A stretch of 64,000 nt of DNA from Rikenellaceae bacterium (GTDB lineage: Bacteria > Bacteroidota > Bacteroidia > Bacteroidales > Rikenellaceae). The notes below the pieces were generated by a model that did not search any database, was not told where the DNA came from, and was given only the letters and a program-made list of their open reading frames with translations. Shown here one piece after another: positions 1 to 7,332 of the stretch. Position 1 is the stretch's first letter. Every line of letters starts with the position of its first letter. The stretch spans positions 5,156-69,155 of the forward strand of contig SUZR01000004.1 in the NCBI GenBank assembly GCA_015059845.1, written 5' to 3'. The position numbers were made by a program, and so were the translations under genes.

Positions 1-135
1 AACACTTATAACACTTATAACACTTATAACACTTATAACACTTATAACACTTATAACACTTATAACACTTATAACACTTATAACACTTATAACACTTATA
101 ACACTTATAACACTTATAACACTTATAACACTTAT
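1..135. repeat. Perfect 9-bp tandem array, 15 copies
   Basis: Fifteen uninterrupted copies of AACACTTAT fill the first 135 bases, and the array may continue beyond the window edge. It is the longest and purest member of a 9-bp repeat family that recurs at 21606, 37629, 46535 and 58945. There are no spacers, so it is not a CRISPR. It lies downstream of the mdh terminator. Confidence 0.97.
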
Positions 136-144
136 ATATAATAA

Positions 145-181
145 TAAAAAAAGCAAGCCACCCGAATTGGATAGCTTGCTT
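145..181 (-). terminator. Terminator of mdh
   Basis: AAGCAAGC (151-158) pairs with GCTTGCTT (174-181). Read on the minus strand the hairpin is followed by a run of T. It lies about 140 bases beyond the mdh stop codon, so the mdh transcript should have a long 3' untranslated region. Confidence 0.75.
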
Positions 182-216
182 ATCTATATCTACCATATCG
201 AAGTATATAACACTAA

Positions 217-302
217 CTATTTTGGGGATTGCCGAAGTGGGCTAAAGCGCAGCATACTATGCGTATGTGAGCATTTAGCACACAAGCAAGACGCCGAAAG
301 AG
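217..302 (-). repeat. Structured 3'-UTR element, copy 1 (mdh)
   Basis: Lies between the mdh stop codon and its terminator and matches the element at 21813-21898. It holds a 26-base core (251-276) identical in both copies, with a CATAC/GTATG hairpin. Flanking arms GTGGGCTAAA (237-246) and TTTAGCACAC (274-283) can pair at 9 of 10 positions. A shared block with AGACGCC lies on the gene-proximal side (283-302). Function unknown. Structural RNA is more likely than protein, because reading frames are not conserved between copies. Confidence 0.7.
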
Positions 303-321
303 TTGTGTTAGATACTTTCGA

Positions 322-1263
322 TTAGATTGCGCCAGTCTCAGTCAAGATAGCATTAACCTTGCGAACAGCTGCAGCTGAAGCCTCAAACTGTGCCTGCTCA
401 TCCTTGTTAAGCTCAATCTTCACGATCTTCTCGATACCCTTGCGGCCGATAACTGCGGGAACACCAATCATAATATCCTCCTGACCGTACTCACCCTCGA
501 GGTAGCAGCTGCAGGGGATTACACGCTTCTGGTCACCCAAAACTGACTCAACAACAGATGCTGCTGCTGCGCCGGGAGCATACCAAGCTGATGTGCCGAG
601 AAGGCCTGTCAAAGTAGCACCACCTACCATTGTGTCGGCAGCAACCTGAGCGAGCTTCTTCTTAGAGATGAACTGCGATGCGGGAACACCCTTGATAGTA
701 GCCTTAGAAATCAAAGGAATCATAGTGGTATCGCCGTGGCCACCGATAACCATACCGTCAACATCGTGGATGTTAGCGTTAGCAGCCTTAGCCAAGTAGC
801 AACGGAAACGTGATGAATCCAATGCACCACCCATACCGATTACGCGGTTCTTGGGGAGACCTGTTGACTTAAGTGTAAGGTAAGCCATTGTATCCATAGG
901 ATTAGATACGATAACGAAGATAGCGCGAGGTGAGTGAGCCAAAGCCTGTGATACTACGCTCTTAACGATGTTTGCGTTGGTACCAATCAACTCCTCACGA
1001 GTCATACCCGGCTTACGGGGAATACCAGAAGTTACAACCACAACGTCTGAGTTTGCGGTCTTCTTGTAGTCGTTAGTGCAACCTACCATCTTAACCTTTG
1101 AGTCGGTAGTGGCAGCAGCCTGATACATATCAAGCATCTTACCCTCTGAGAGGCCCTCCTTGATGTCGATCAATACTACCTCGTCCGCTACGTTGCGTGC
1201 AGCCAATACGTTAGCGCAAGTTGCGCCCACCATACCAGCACCGATAACTGTTACTTTTGACAT
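322..1263 (-). CDS. mdh: Malate dehydrogenase
   Basis: NAD-dependent malate dehydrogenase of the LDH-like type, interconverting malate and oxaloacetate in the cytoplasm. At 313 residues it has the normal family length. The Rossmann loop is GAGMVG (8-13) with Asp33 ending strand 2, as expected for NAD. The substrate loop IPRKPGMTR (81-89) carries the paired arginines typical of malate rather than lactate enzymes. Asp149, Arg152 and catalytic His176 (GGHGD) are present. It follows gcvH by 39 bases on the same strand and has no -7 box of its own in the gap, so it is probably co-transcribed. A long 3' region with a structured repeat follows the stop. Confidence 0.97.
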   Translation of the reverse strand: MSKVTVIGAGMVGATCANVLAARNVADEVVLIDIKEGLSEGKMLDMYQAAATTDSKVKMVGCTNDYKKTANSDVVVVTSGIPRKPGMTREELIGTNANIVKSVVSQALAHSPRAIFVIVSNPMDTMAYLTLKSTGLPKNRVIGMGGALDSSRFRCYLAKAANANIHDVDGMVIGGHGDTTMIPLISKATIKGVPASQFISKKKLAQVAADTMVGGATLTGLLGTSAWYAPGAAAASVVESVLGDQKRVIPCSCYLEGEYGQEDIMIGVPAVIGRKGIEKIVKIELNKDEQAQFEASAAAVRKVNAILTETGAI

Positions 1264-1302
1264 AATTTTTCTTAAAATTTTATATGGTTTTTGAAATATT
1301 GA

Positions 1303-1680
1303 TTAGCCAATCAACTCAGCATAAGCCTCAGCTGAGAGCAATGCGTCATAATCTGCGGGGTTAGACATCTTAACCTTAATCATCCAGCCCTCGCCATAGG
1401 GGTCAGAGTTAACCAATGCGGGGTCAGCGTCAACAGCGTCGTTGAACTCAACAACCTCACCACCTACGGGGATGAAAGCGTCGCTAACGGTCTTTACAGC
1501 CTCGATAGAGCCGAATACCTCGCCAGCCTCAAGAGTCTCGCCTACGGTGGGAACATCTACGAATACGATGTCACCCAACTGGCTCTGAGCAAAATCGGTG
1601 ATACCTACATAGGCAAACTCACCCTCAACACGACACCACTCGTGGTCGTTTGAATACTTCAAATTAGAAGGAATGTTCAT
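1303..1680 (-). CDS. gcvH: Glycine cleavage system H protein
   Basis: Lipoyl carrier of the glycine cleavage system, shuttling the aminomethyl group between the P, T and L proteins. The 125-residue length is typical. The lipoylation site is Lys63 within [11 protein letters not shown] (57-67). The gcvP, gcvT and lpd genes are not in this window. Its transcript starts about 90 bases upstream at a clear promoter, and that leader contains a small hairpin. mdh follows in the same direction. Identification is secure from the lipoyl motif and overall sequence. Confidence 0.97.
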   Translation of the reverse strand: MNIPSNLKYSNDHEWCRVEGEFAYVGITDFAQSQLGDIVFVDVPTVGETLEAGEVFGSIEAVKTVSDAFIPVGGEVVEFNDAVDADPALVNSDPYGEGWMIKVKMSNPADYDALLSAEAYAELIG

Positions 1681-1741
1681 AGTTGTATTGTTTTAATTGT
1701 CTTGATTTTGTCTTCCGGTTTGCGCACAATGGCCTACCTAC

Positions 1742-1755
1742 CGATACCTATATCG
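1742..1755 (-). promoter_or_regulatory. Leader hairpin upstream of gcvH
   Basis: CGATA/TATCG with a 4-base loop, inside the leader between the gcvH promoter and its ATG. It does not resemble a glycine riboswitch. Role unknown. Confidence 0.35.
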
Positions 1756-1777
1756 ACAGTCCACCACGTTACTCATA

Positions 1778-1807
1778 CAAAGATAGCGGTTATTTCTTTA
1801 TTGCAAA
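1778..1807 (-). promoter_or_regulatory. Promoter of gcvH
   Basis: On the minus strand TTTG (1807-1804), an 18-base gap, then TATCTTTG (1785-1778), matching the Bacteroidetes -33/-7 consensus. The start codon is about 97 bases downstream. Confidence 0.7.
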
Positions 1808-1876
1808 GCAATTTTGTTAGTTTTTTAACAGTCACAAGCCGAAAAAATAGCGATTTACGCCCCGCCGCGCGTGGCT

Positions 1877-2593
1877 CTACAACAAAAATTCAATCTCCTT
1901 GAATAGATACGAACGCTCCACCCTCTTCTCGTCCTCCACGCGCAGCGCACCCGAAGGCTCTACGCCACGTATCGTGCCACGAAAACGGCGGCCATCGGGC
2001 AGGGCAAACCAGTTCAGCGCCCCGAGGCGGAAGAGATTTTCGTGATAATCCTCCTGCAACGACTCCACATCGCCCCCGCGCAGCTGCTCGTAGCGAGCCA
2101 TAAGGTGCGAGCCCAGGCAGGCGAGCACCTCCTCGCGGTCGAACTCGAAGTGGCGTGCCTGACGCATAGAGATGGGGTTGGGCAAATCTGCAGAAAAAGC
2201 CATCTGGTTTACATTCAGGCCTATGCCTGCTATGGTGCGGGCGATGGCTGCGCCCTGCAACTTATGCTCGATAAGGATACCGGCAATCTTCCTGTCGCCG
2301 ACGTATATATCGTTTGTCCACTTTATGCGAGCCGTGATACCATACTCCGAGAGCATATCCCTGACGCCCAGCGCCACGGCCTCCGAGAGCAGGAACTGCC
2401 TGGCAGGCTCAAGGAAGGTAGGCTCAAGTACGAGCGTGAAGGTGAGATTCTGCTGCTCGGCACTCTCCCACCGATGTCCCCTCTGGCCACGGCCTGCCGT
2501 CTGACGCTCAGCAACGACGATATCGCCCTCGCCGTAGCAGGGTTTTACAGCCTCATCGTTGGTGGAGGGAAGTATGGGGAATCGGTAAATCAT
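1877..2593 (-). CDS. birA: Biotin--[acetyl-CoA-carboxylase] ligase
   Basis: Biotin protein ligase that activates biotin to biotinyl-AMP and attaches it to carboxylase lysines. At 238 residues it is the short, non-DNA-binding form: there is no N-terminal helix-turn-helix, so it should not be a biotin repressor. The biotinyl-AMP loop GRGQRGHRW (34-42), KWTND (91-95) and KIAG (102-105) are all present. It begins 3 bases after the Nudix gene stop and is probably co-transcribed with it. Confidence 0.95.
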   Translation of the reverse strand: MIYRFPILPSTNDEAVKPCYGEGDIVVAERQTAGRGQRGHRWESAEQQNLTFTLVLEPTFLEPARQFLLSEAVALGVRDMLSEYGITARIKWTNDIYVGDRKIAGILIEHKLQGAAIARTIAGIGLNVNQMAFSADLPNPISMRQARHFEFDREEVLACLGSHLMARYEQLRGGDVESLQEDYHENLFRLGALNWFALPDGRRFRGTIRGVEPSGALRVEDEKRVERSYLFKEIEFLL

Positions 2594-2596
2594 AAT

Positions 2597-3151
2597 CTAC
2601 TGGGTATTCTCGGCAAAGTAACGCCACAGCGGGGCCACGTTCAGGCACTGTATAATCTGCTCATTCTCAAGCAGGCTGCGCACCTCGTCACGCGACATAA
2701 GATGCACCTGAATATCCTCCGAGGCCTCGGTCTGCTGCTCCGATACGCGCTCCACGTCGGTGGCAAGGAATGTGTATGTATAATTATTCTGATTCGAGGG
2801 GTTGGGTGCCACACGCATAAACTCGCGCCACACGCCACCGCCATAGCCTGCCTCCTCCAGCAATTCGCGACGTGCGCTCTGCTCGGCCGTCTCGCCCGGC
2901 TCACATCCGCCAGCCACCAGCTCGTAGCGCGTCTCACGCACACCGTGGCGGTACTGGCTAATCATTACAAACTCGCCTTCGCGCGTTATAGCTATGACAT
3001 TCACCCAATTAGAGAACTCGAATACATACCACTCGGGCACTACTACACCCGTGGGCAGCTGCACACTGTCGCGGCGCACAGTACACCACGGACGGCGGAT
3101 GAGATACTCGCTATCGAGGACTCTCCAGGGACGATGTTCGGGATTTTTCAT
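2597..3151 (-). CDS. Nudix hydrolase, ADP-ribose pyrophosphatase-like
   Basis: A 184-residue Nudix hydrolase. The Nudix box spans residues 81-103 and fits the pattern exactly, with Glu87, Arg95-Glu96 and Glu99-Glu100. The long N-terminal beta region before the box resembles ADP-ribose or nucleotide-sugar pyrophosphatases, but the substrate is not fixed by sequence alone. First gene of a probable operon with birA. Its promoter faces away from that of lysC, and a 27-base hairpin lies just upstream of the ATG. Confidence 0.92.
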   Translation of the reverse strand: MKNPEHRPWRVLDSEYLIRRPWCTVRRDSVQLPTGVVVPEWYVFEFSNWVNVIAITREGEFVMISQYRHGVRETRYELVAGGCEPGETAEQSARRELLEEAGYGGGVWREFMRVAPNPSNQNNYTYTFLATDVERVSEQQTEASEDIQVHLMSRDEVRSLLENEQIIQCLNVAPLWRYFAENTQ

Positions 3152-3166
3152 AGGAAGAAGTTAGGC

Positions 3167-3193
3167 GCAAATAAGGCATAAGCCCCTATTTGC
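3167..3193 (-). promoter_or_regulatory. Hairpin in the Nudix leader
   Basis: GCAAATA (3167-3173) pairs with TATTTGC (3187-3193), and GGC with GCC inside, around an ATAA loop. It sits 16 bases upstream of the Nudix ATG (3151), where it could affect ribosome access. There is no T run, so it is not a terminator. Confidence 0.45.
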
Positions 3194-3217
3194 AATAATT
3201 ATTCAATATTTATGGGC

Positions 3218-3225
3218 CAAAGATA
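3218..3225 (-). promoter_or_regulatory. -7 box of the Nudix-birA operon
   Basis: TATCTTTG on the minus strand, 66 bases before the ATG. No good -33 TTTG is seen at the usual distance. Confidence 0.5.
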
Positions 3226-3267
3226 CGAAATTATACCCAAAAGCTGAGTAACAAGACCAAAATTTCC

Positions 3268-3275
3268 TACCTTTG
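3268..3275 (+). promoter_or_regulatory. -7 box of lysC
   Basis: TACCTTTG on the plus strand, 35 bases before the ATG and back to back with the Nudix -7 box. The -33 element is weak. Confidence 0.5.
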
Positions 3276-3310
3276 TAACCAATTATTCAACTTTAATCAG
3301 AGTTAGGTTT

Positions 3311-4576
3311 ATGAAGGTATACAAATTTGGAGGAGCCTCGGTGCGTAACGCCGATGGAGTACGCAACCTCGCACACATCGTGGAGGGCGAAGATAGTCTG
3401 TTTATCATCGTGTCGGCTATGGGTAAAACAACAAACGCTCTGGAGCGCGTGTTTGCACATATGCAGAACGGCCGCAAAGAGGAGGCCAACGAGGAGATAA
3501 AACAGATTCAGACCTACCACGCCGAGATTATCGATGACCTGTGGGGCGAGCATACCGACATAAACGAGGTGACGCTGCTCTTCGGTCAGCTGCGCAACAT
3601 CGTGAACGACATCGTATATCGTTCGACCGACGCCGAGCTGTGGTACGACACAATCGTAGCGTTTGGTGAGCTTATCTCGACCACTATCATATCAAAATAT
3701 CTCAACTACATCGGCACCCGCAACCGCTGGATTGATATGCGCACGACGCTGCTCACAAACCAGCGCCACAAGGATGCAAATGTGGATATCAAGGCCTCGA
3801 AGCACCGCCTGCGTGCCTCAATCGAGAATACTGGCGTGGGAGTATTCGTAGGTCAGGGCTTTATCGGTGGCGCACCCGACGGCACAACCACTACGCTGGG
3901 CCGTGAGGGTTCGGACTACTCGGCAGCCGTTGTGGCAAACATCCTGATGGCCGAGTCGATGTCGGTGTGGAAGGATGTGGAGGGCGTATTGAATGCCGAC
4001 CCCAAGATTTTCAAGGATGCGGTGAAGATTGACGCGCTGAACTACCTGGATACCATCGAGTTGGCATATAGCGGTGCGCAGATTATCCACCCCAAGACAA
4101 TCAAGCCCCTGCAGAACAAGAACATTCCGCTGTATGTGCGCCCGTTTGGTGATAAGTCGAAGCCCGGCACAGTTATCAGTGGCGACGCTGAGCGCGTGAA
4201 TATCCCCATTATGATTTACAAGCGCGACCAGGTGCTGCTCATCATCCGCTCGAAGGATTTCTCGTTTGTGATGGAGGAGAAGTTCGGCGAGATTTTCTCG
4301 CTGCTGGACCACTACCGCATCAAGACGCACCTTATCAACAACTCGGCGGTGGATTTGGGCCTCTGCGTGGATGCCTCGTGGCATATTGACGAGCTGATTA
4401 AGGCGCTTGAGGAGGAGGACTTTATGGTTGAGAAGATTGAGGATGTAGGTCTATTGACCATCCGCAACTACAACGTCGAGCTCTACGAGCGTTACGTCGA
4501 GACGCAGCAGCACATCGTGCGTCAGGTGAATCCTGAGTCGGTGCGTGTTGTGTTGCGCAATGCGAAGTTTGATTAA
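3311..4576 (+). CDS. lysC: Aspartate kinase
   Basis: Phosphorylates aspartate, the first step towards lysine, threonine, methionine and diaminopimelate. It is a monofunctional 421-residue enzyme: the kinase domain begins with KFGGAS (5-10), and the last ~130 residues hold ACT-type regulatory sequence (QVLLIIRSKDFSF onwards), implying feedback control by amino acids. No homoserine dehydrogenase domain is fused. It stands alone between a divergent promoter and a strong terminator. The effector cannot be read from sequence. Confidence 0.95.
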   Translation: MKVYKFGGASVRNADGVRNLAHIVEGEDSLFIIVSAMGKTTNALERVFAHMQNGRKEEANEEIKQIQTYHAEIIDDLWGEHTDINEVTLLFGQLRNIVNDIVYRSTDAELWYDTIVAFGELISTTIISKYLNYIGTRNRWIDMRTTLLTNQRHKDANVDIKASKHRLRASIENTGVGVFVGQGFIGGAPDGTTTTLGREGSDYSAAVVANILMAESMSVWKDVEGVLNADPKIFKDAVKIDALNYLDTIELAYSGAQIIHPKTIKPLQNKNIPLYVRPFGDKSKPGTVISGDAERVNIPIMIYKRDQVLLIIRSKDFSFVMEEKFGEIFSLLDHYRIKTHLINNSAVDLGLCVDASWHIDELIKALEEEDFMVEKIEDVGLLTIRNYNVELYERYVETQQHIVRQVNPESVRVVLRNAKFD

Positions 4577-4594
4577 TTACATTTATTTACAACA

Positions 4595-4625
4595 TAAAAA
4601 AGCTACCCGATTGGGTAGCTTTTTC
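4595..4625. terminator. Bidirectional terminator lysC / histidine kinase
   Basis: AGCTACCC (4601-4608), loop GATT, GGGTAGCT (4613-4620), with an A run on the left and a T run on the right, so it works from both sides between convergent genes. The same stem recurs at 6651, 7280 and 18102. Confidence 0.9.
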
Positions 4626-5900
4626 TTATTCTGAAAACTCCACCTCAAAGTGGTGCCTGCCATCAGAATAAAAATACTCCAATCGCAGATTATAATATCG
4701 GCAGACGGCAGCCACAAGCGCCAAGCCCAGACCCGTTGAGCCCTTCTTGCGCGAGGCCTGATAGAAACGCTCGAAGATATGCTCCTTGTCGAGCGGCTCG
4801 CTACCCGCATTGCTTACCTGCAACGTGCGGCCACTGATTGACACCTGCGCTGCGCCACCCTGCGGCGTGTGAACAAAGACGTTCTTCACGAGGTTGGTAA
4901 CAAGCGTTGTGGCCAACGACTCGTTCATACGCGCCTTGAACTCCGCAGGCAGGCTCTGCGAGATATGCACCTCGCGCTCCTCGTACACATCGCCATAGCT
5001 CTCCACGCTCTCACGAATAATCGGCACGATATCTACATCCACACTCTCGGGGAACTGCCCATTATCAATCTTTGTGAGCAGCAGCAACGTCTTATTCAAG
5101 CGCACAGCACGCGAGAGGGTATTCTGAATCTTGAAGAGCTCGCCCGCCTCCTCCTCTGTAATTGAGGGAGAATCGAGCAGCCACTCCACACGATTGCCGA
5201 TGATGGCCAGCGGCGTCTGCAGCTCGTGCGAGGCGTTGCCGATGAAGTGCGACTGCCGCTCGAACAACTCCTCCGAGCGCTCCACAGCCTGCTGCAGGGC
5301 CACACCCAGACGATGGAACTCCTTCACATCGGTATTATTCGGCACGGGCGAGGGTTTTCCCCCGGGGCGATAGGCGTCAAGCCAATGCAACAGGTCGTAG
5401 AGGGGTTGCAGGCTGCGACGGAAGATAATAATCGTCACCGCCAACACAATGATAAGCAGTGCCACATACAACACCACAATCCACCCCAGAACGGCCTCAA
5501 ACAAATCCTCCTTCTCGAAGGTGGGCGTAGCCACCCGAAGCTCGTAGTAGCGGCCCTCGGCGTCGGAGAAGATGGTTGTAAGCACGCGCGCGGGCTCGTG
5601 CTCACGCTTCTCGGGGATATAGATATTCTCGTCGTGGTAACGCAGATGGTCATTGGCAGCGGCATAGGCGGCATCCACGCTGCGCAGGGTAAAGCTATTG
5701 TTCGTGCCGTCGCCCTGCTCGGGGAGCATCTCGCCCGAGAGCATACGTGTGATGAGCATTGACGAGTAGTCCTCAAGCGAGTCGTCCGCCTCGTCACGTA
5801 TCTCGTCAACCATAGCATAGTAGAAGAGTGCCGCCCACAGGGTCATAAGCAGCAGCAGAACAGCGCCTAAGCGCAGTGCTATACGGTAAATAAGTCGCAT
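4626..5900 (-). CDS. Two-component sensor histidine kinase
   Basis: Membrane sensor kinase of 424 residues. Membrane segments lie at about 9-29 and 137-160 and enclose a ~105-residue extracytoplasmic sensor region. The phosphorylated His225 lies in GNASHELQTP, followed by N-, G1- (SNAGSEPLD) and G2-type (STGLGLALV) ATP-binding motifs. It starts 2 bases after the response regulator stop, so the two are a co-transcribed pair. Signal unknown. Confidence 0.95.
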   Translation of the reverse strand: MRLIYRIALRLGAVLLLLMTLWAALFYYAMVDEIRDEADDSLEDYSSMLITRMLSGEMLPEQGDGTNNSFTLRSVDAAYAAANDHLRYHDENIYIPEKREHEPARVLTTIFSDAEGRYYELRVATPTFEKEDLFEAVLGWIVVLYVALLIIVLAVTIIIFRRSLQPLYDLLHWLDAYRPGGKPSPVPNNTDVKEFHRLGVALQQAVERSEELFERQSHFIGNASHELQTPLAIIGNRVEWLLDSPSITEEEAGELFKIQNTLSRAVRLNKTLLLLTKIDNGQFPESVDVDIVPIIRESVESYGDVYEEREVHISQSLPAEFKARMNESLATTLVTNLVKNVFVHTPQGGAAQVSISGRTLQVSNAGSEPLDKEHIFERFYQASRKKGSTGLGLALVAAVCRYYNLRLEYFYSDGRHHFEVEFSE

Positions 5901-5902
5901 CG

Positions 5903-6586
5903 CTACTCCTCCTTAACGGTTAGTTTATATCCAAAGCCATACACCGCCGTAATCTCCACCGTGGCCGCGGCGTCGGTGAGTTTGCGGCGCAGGTTTTTGA
6001 TTTGTGCATATACAAATTGGAAGTTGTCGGCATCGTCGGCATAATCGCCCCACACCGCCTCGGCCAGAACAGCCTTATCGACCATATGGCGTGGGCGCTG
6101 CATAAAGTAGAGCAGGATATCAAACTCCTTCTTCACAAGTTTCAGCGGTTGGCCGGCAACCGTCACGGTGCGGCTATCGGGGTTGAGAGCCACATTGCCG
6201 AGGTTTATCATCAGCTCACCAGCGGTACGTCCACGGCGCAGCACGCTCTTCACGCGAGCGATAAGCTCGGCCGTGTGGAAGGGCTTGGGCAGGTAGTCGT
6301 CGGCACCATTCTCAAGACCATATACCTTATCTTCCAACGAGTTACGCGCCGACACGATAATCACATTCTCGCGCTTGCCCATTGCGCGGATATGCTCCAG
6401 CAGGCGCAAGCCGTTATTGTCGGGCAACATAATATCGAGTAGAATACAGTCGTAGCTATACCCCGCCACCTTCATATCGGCCTCGGCGTATGTTGCCGCC
6501 GTCTCCACCACATAGCCCTCCTGCTTGAGCGCGCGGCTCATAATCTCGCTGAGCGAGGGCTCATCCTCTACAATCAGAATCTTCAT
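5903..6586 (-). CDS. OmpR-type response regulator
   Basis: A 227-residue regulator with an N-terminal receiver (Glu7, Asp8, phosphoacceptor Asp51 in LLDIMLP) and a C-terminal winged-helix DNA-binding domain. The start MKILIVEDE is chosen because the only longer in-frame start lies upstream of a -7 promoter box at 6605-6612 and would not be transcribed from it. It pairs with the histidine kinase immediately downstream. Confidence 0.95.
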   Translation of the reverse strand: MKILIVEDEPSLSEIMSRALKQEGYVVETAATYAEADMKVAGYSYDCILLDIMLPDNNGLRLLEHIRAMGKRENVIIVSARNSLEDKVYGLENGADDYLPKPFHTAELIARVKSVLRRGRTAGELMINLGNVALNPDSRTVTVAGQPLKLVKKEFDILLYFMQRPRHMVDKAVLAEAVWGDYADDADNFQFVYAQIKNLRRKLTDAAATVEITAVYGFGYKLTVKEE

Positions 6587-6604
6587 AAACAAAATCTCTT
6601 TTCG

Positions 6605-6612
6605 CAAAGTTA
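6605..6612 (-). promoter_or_regulatory. -7 box of the regulator/kinase operon
   Basis: TAACTTTG on the minus strand, 18 bases before the chosen ATG. It decides the start of the response regulator. Confidence 0.6.
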
Positions 6613-6644
6613 GCATAGAATTTTGAAAAGAAATTGAAACAGAA

Positions 6645-6684
6645 TAAAAAAGCTACCCACTCGTTTGAGATGGGTAGCTTTTTT
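6645..6684 (-). terminator. Terminator behind the AT-rich lipoprotein gene
   Basis: AGCTACCCA (6651-6659) pairs with TGGGTAGCT (6671-6679), with A and T runs on either side. The lipoprotein stop codon sits in the flanking tract. The element matches 7273-7314 with a single mismatch (C or G in the loop). Confidence 0.88.
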
Positions 6685-7147
6685 ATTGCATTAATGCATT
6701 CTTGTCAAAAAATACAAGATGTATTGGAGACCTTCTAATTTTCGTATTAAAAGGATATGCTACAAATGCGATGCACTTGAATTTATCAGCATTATCAATC
6801 GGAAGGATTTGAAGTTCGTAAGTACACTCTCCTACTTTTTGAATAGTTCCTATCTCGAAATCACATCCTGTATCTGTTCTCTTAAATGAATACGCTATTT
6901 TGTTATCATCTTTATCATATACCCATACAGCTGGGAAATATGAATCATCACTCGTTTTGAATGTAAGTTTATCTCCATTTTGTGCATCCAAATATGGGAA
7001 TTTGCGCTCTAATGAATCATTTACATATTTACAATCTTCGCCCCAATTAATTAGGACATATGGCTGCTCCTTACGAATGATGTAATCATCTTTATCGCAA
7101 GCGACGAAAGCAAGCGCTGCGAACAAAATAAATAAAATCTTTTTCAT
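6683..7147 (-). CDS. Hypothetical lipoprotein, AT-rich
   Basis: A 154-residue protein with a lipoprotein signal sequence: a hydrophobic stretch, then LAFVAC with the lipid-bearing Cys17. The mature part is soluble and charged (for example NDSLERKFPYL, RTDTGCDFEIG). I do not recognise the family. Its base composition is visibly richer in A and T than every neighbour, and near-identical terminators lie on both sides. This suggests recent acquisition or insertion. It has its own -7 box at 7196-7203. Confidence 0.8.
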   Translation of the reverse strand: MKKILFILFAALAFVACDKDDYIIRKEQPYVLINWGEDCKYVNDSLERKFPYLDAQNGDKLTFKTSDDSYFPAVWVYDKDDNKIAYSFKRTDTGCDFEIGTIQKVGECTYELQILPIDNADKFKCIAFVAYPFNTKIRRSPIHLVFFDKNALMQ

Positions 7148-7195
7148 CGTATTGTGCTTTTAGTTGTTATCGAAAATATTTTCGTTTGCAAGTTA

Positions 7196-7203
7196 CAAAT
7201 ATA
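7196..7203 (-). promoter_or_regulatory. -7 box of the AT-rich lipoprotein gene
   Basis: TATATTTG on the minus strand, 48 bases before the ATG. A perfect palindrome CGAAAATATTTTCG (7171-7184) lies in the leader between them. Confidence 0.5.
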
Positions 7204-7272
7204 AATGCATTTATGCAAAAAATCGGGGGGGGGTAAAATGCGAAAGAAGATGAAAAAGAATCCGAAAACAAC

Positions 7273-7314
7273 AAAAAAAAGCTACCCACTGGTTTGAGAT
7301 GGGTAGCTTTTTTA
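7273..7314 (-). terminator. Terminator of the M16 peptidase gene
   Basis: AGCTACCCA (7280-7288) pairs with TGGGTAGCT (7300-7308), with A and T runs on either side. Near-identical to the terminator at 6645-6684. Confidence 0.88.
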
Positions 7315-7332
7315 TTTATTGCTTGTCAAAAA

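Noticed and set aside
1..135. CRISPR array
   Set aside because: Units are contiguous 9-mers with no spacers and no cas genes are in the window.
2042..3181. A 379-codon open frame on the plus strand opposite birA and the Nudix gene
   Set aside because: It is the antisense shadow of two clear enzymes with intact motifs. It has no promoter and no recognisable domain.
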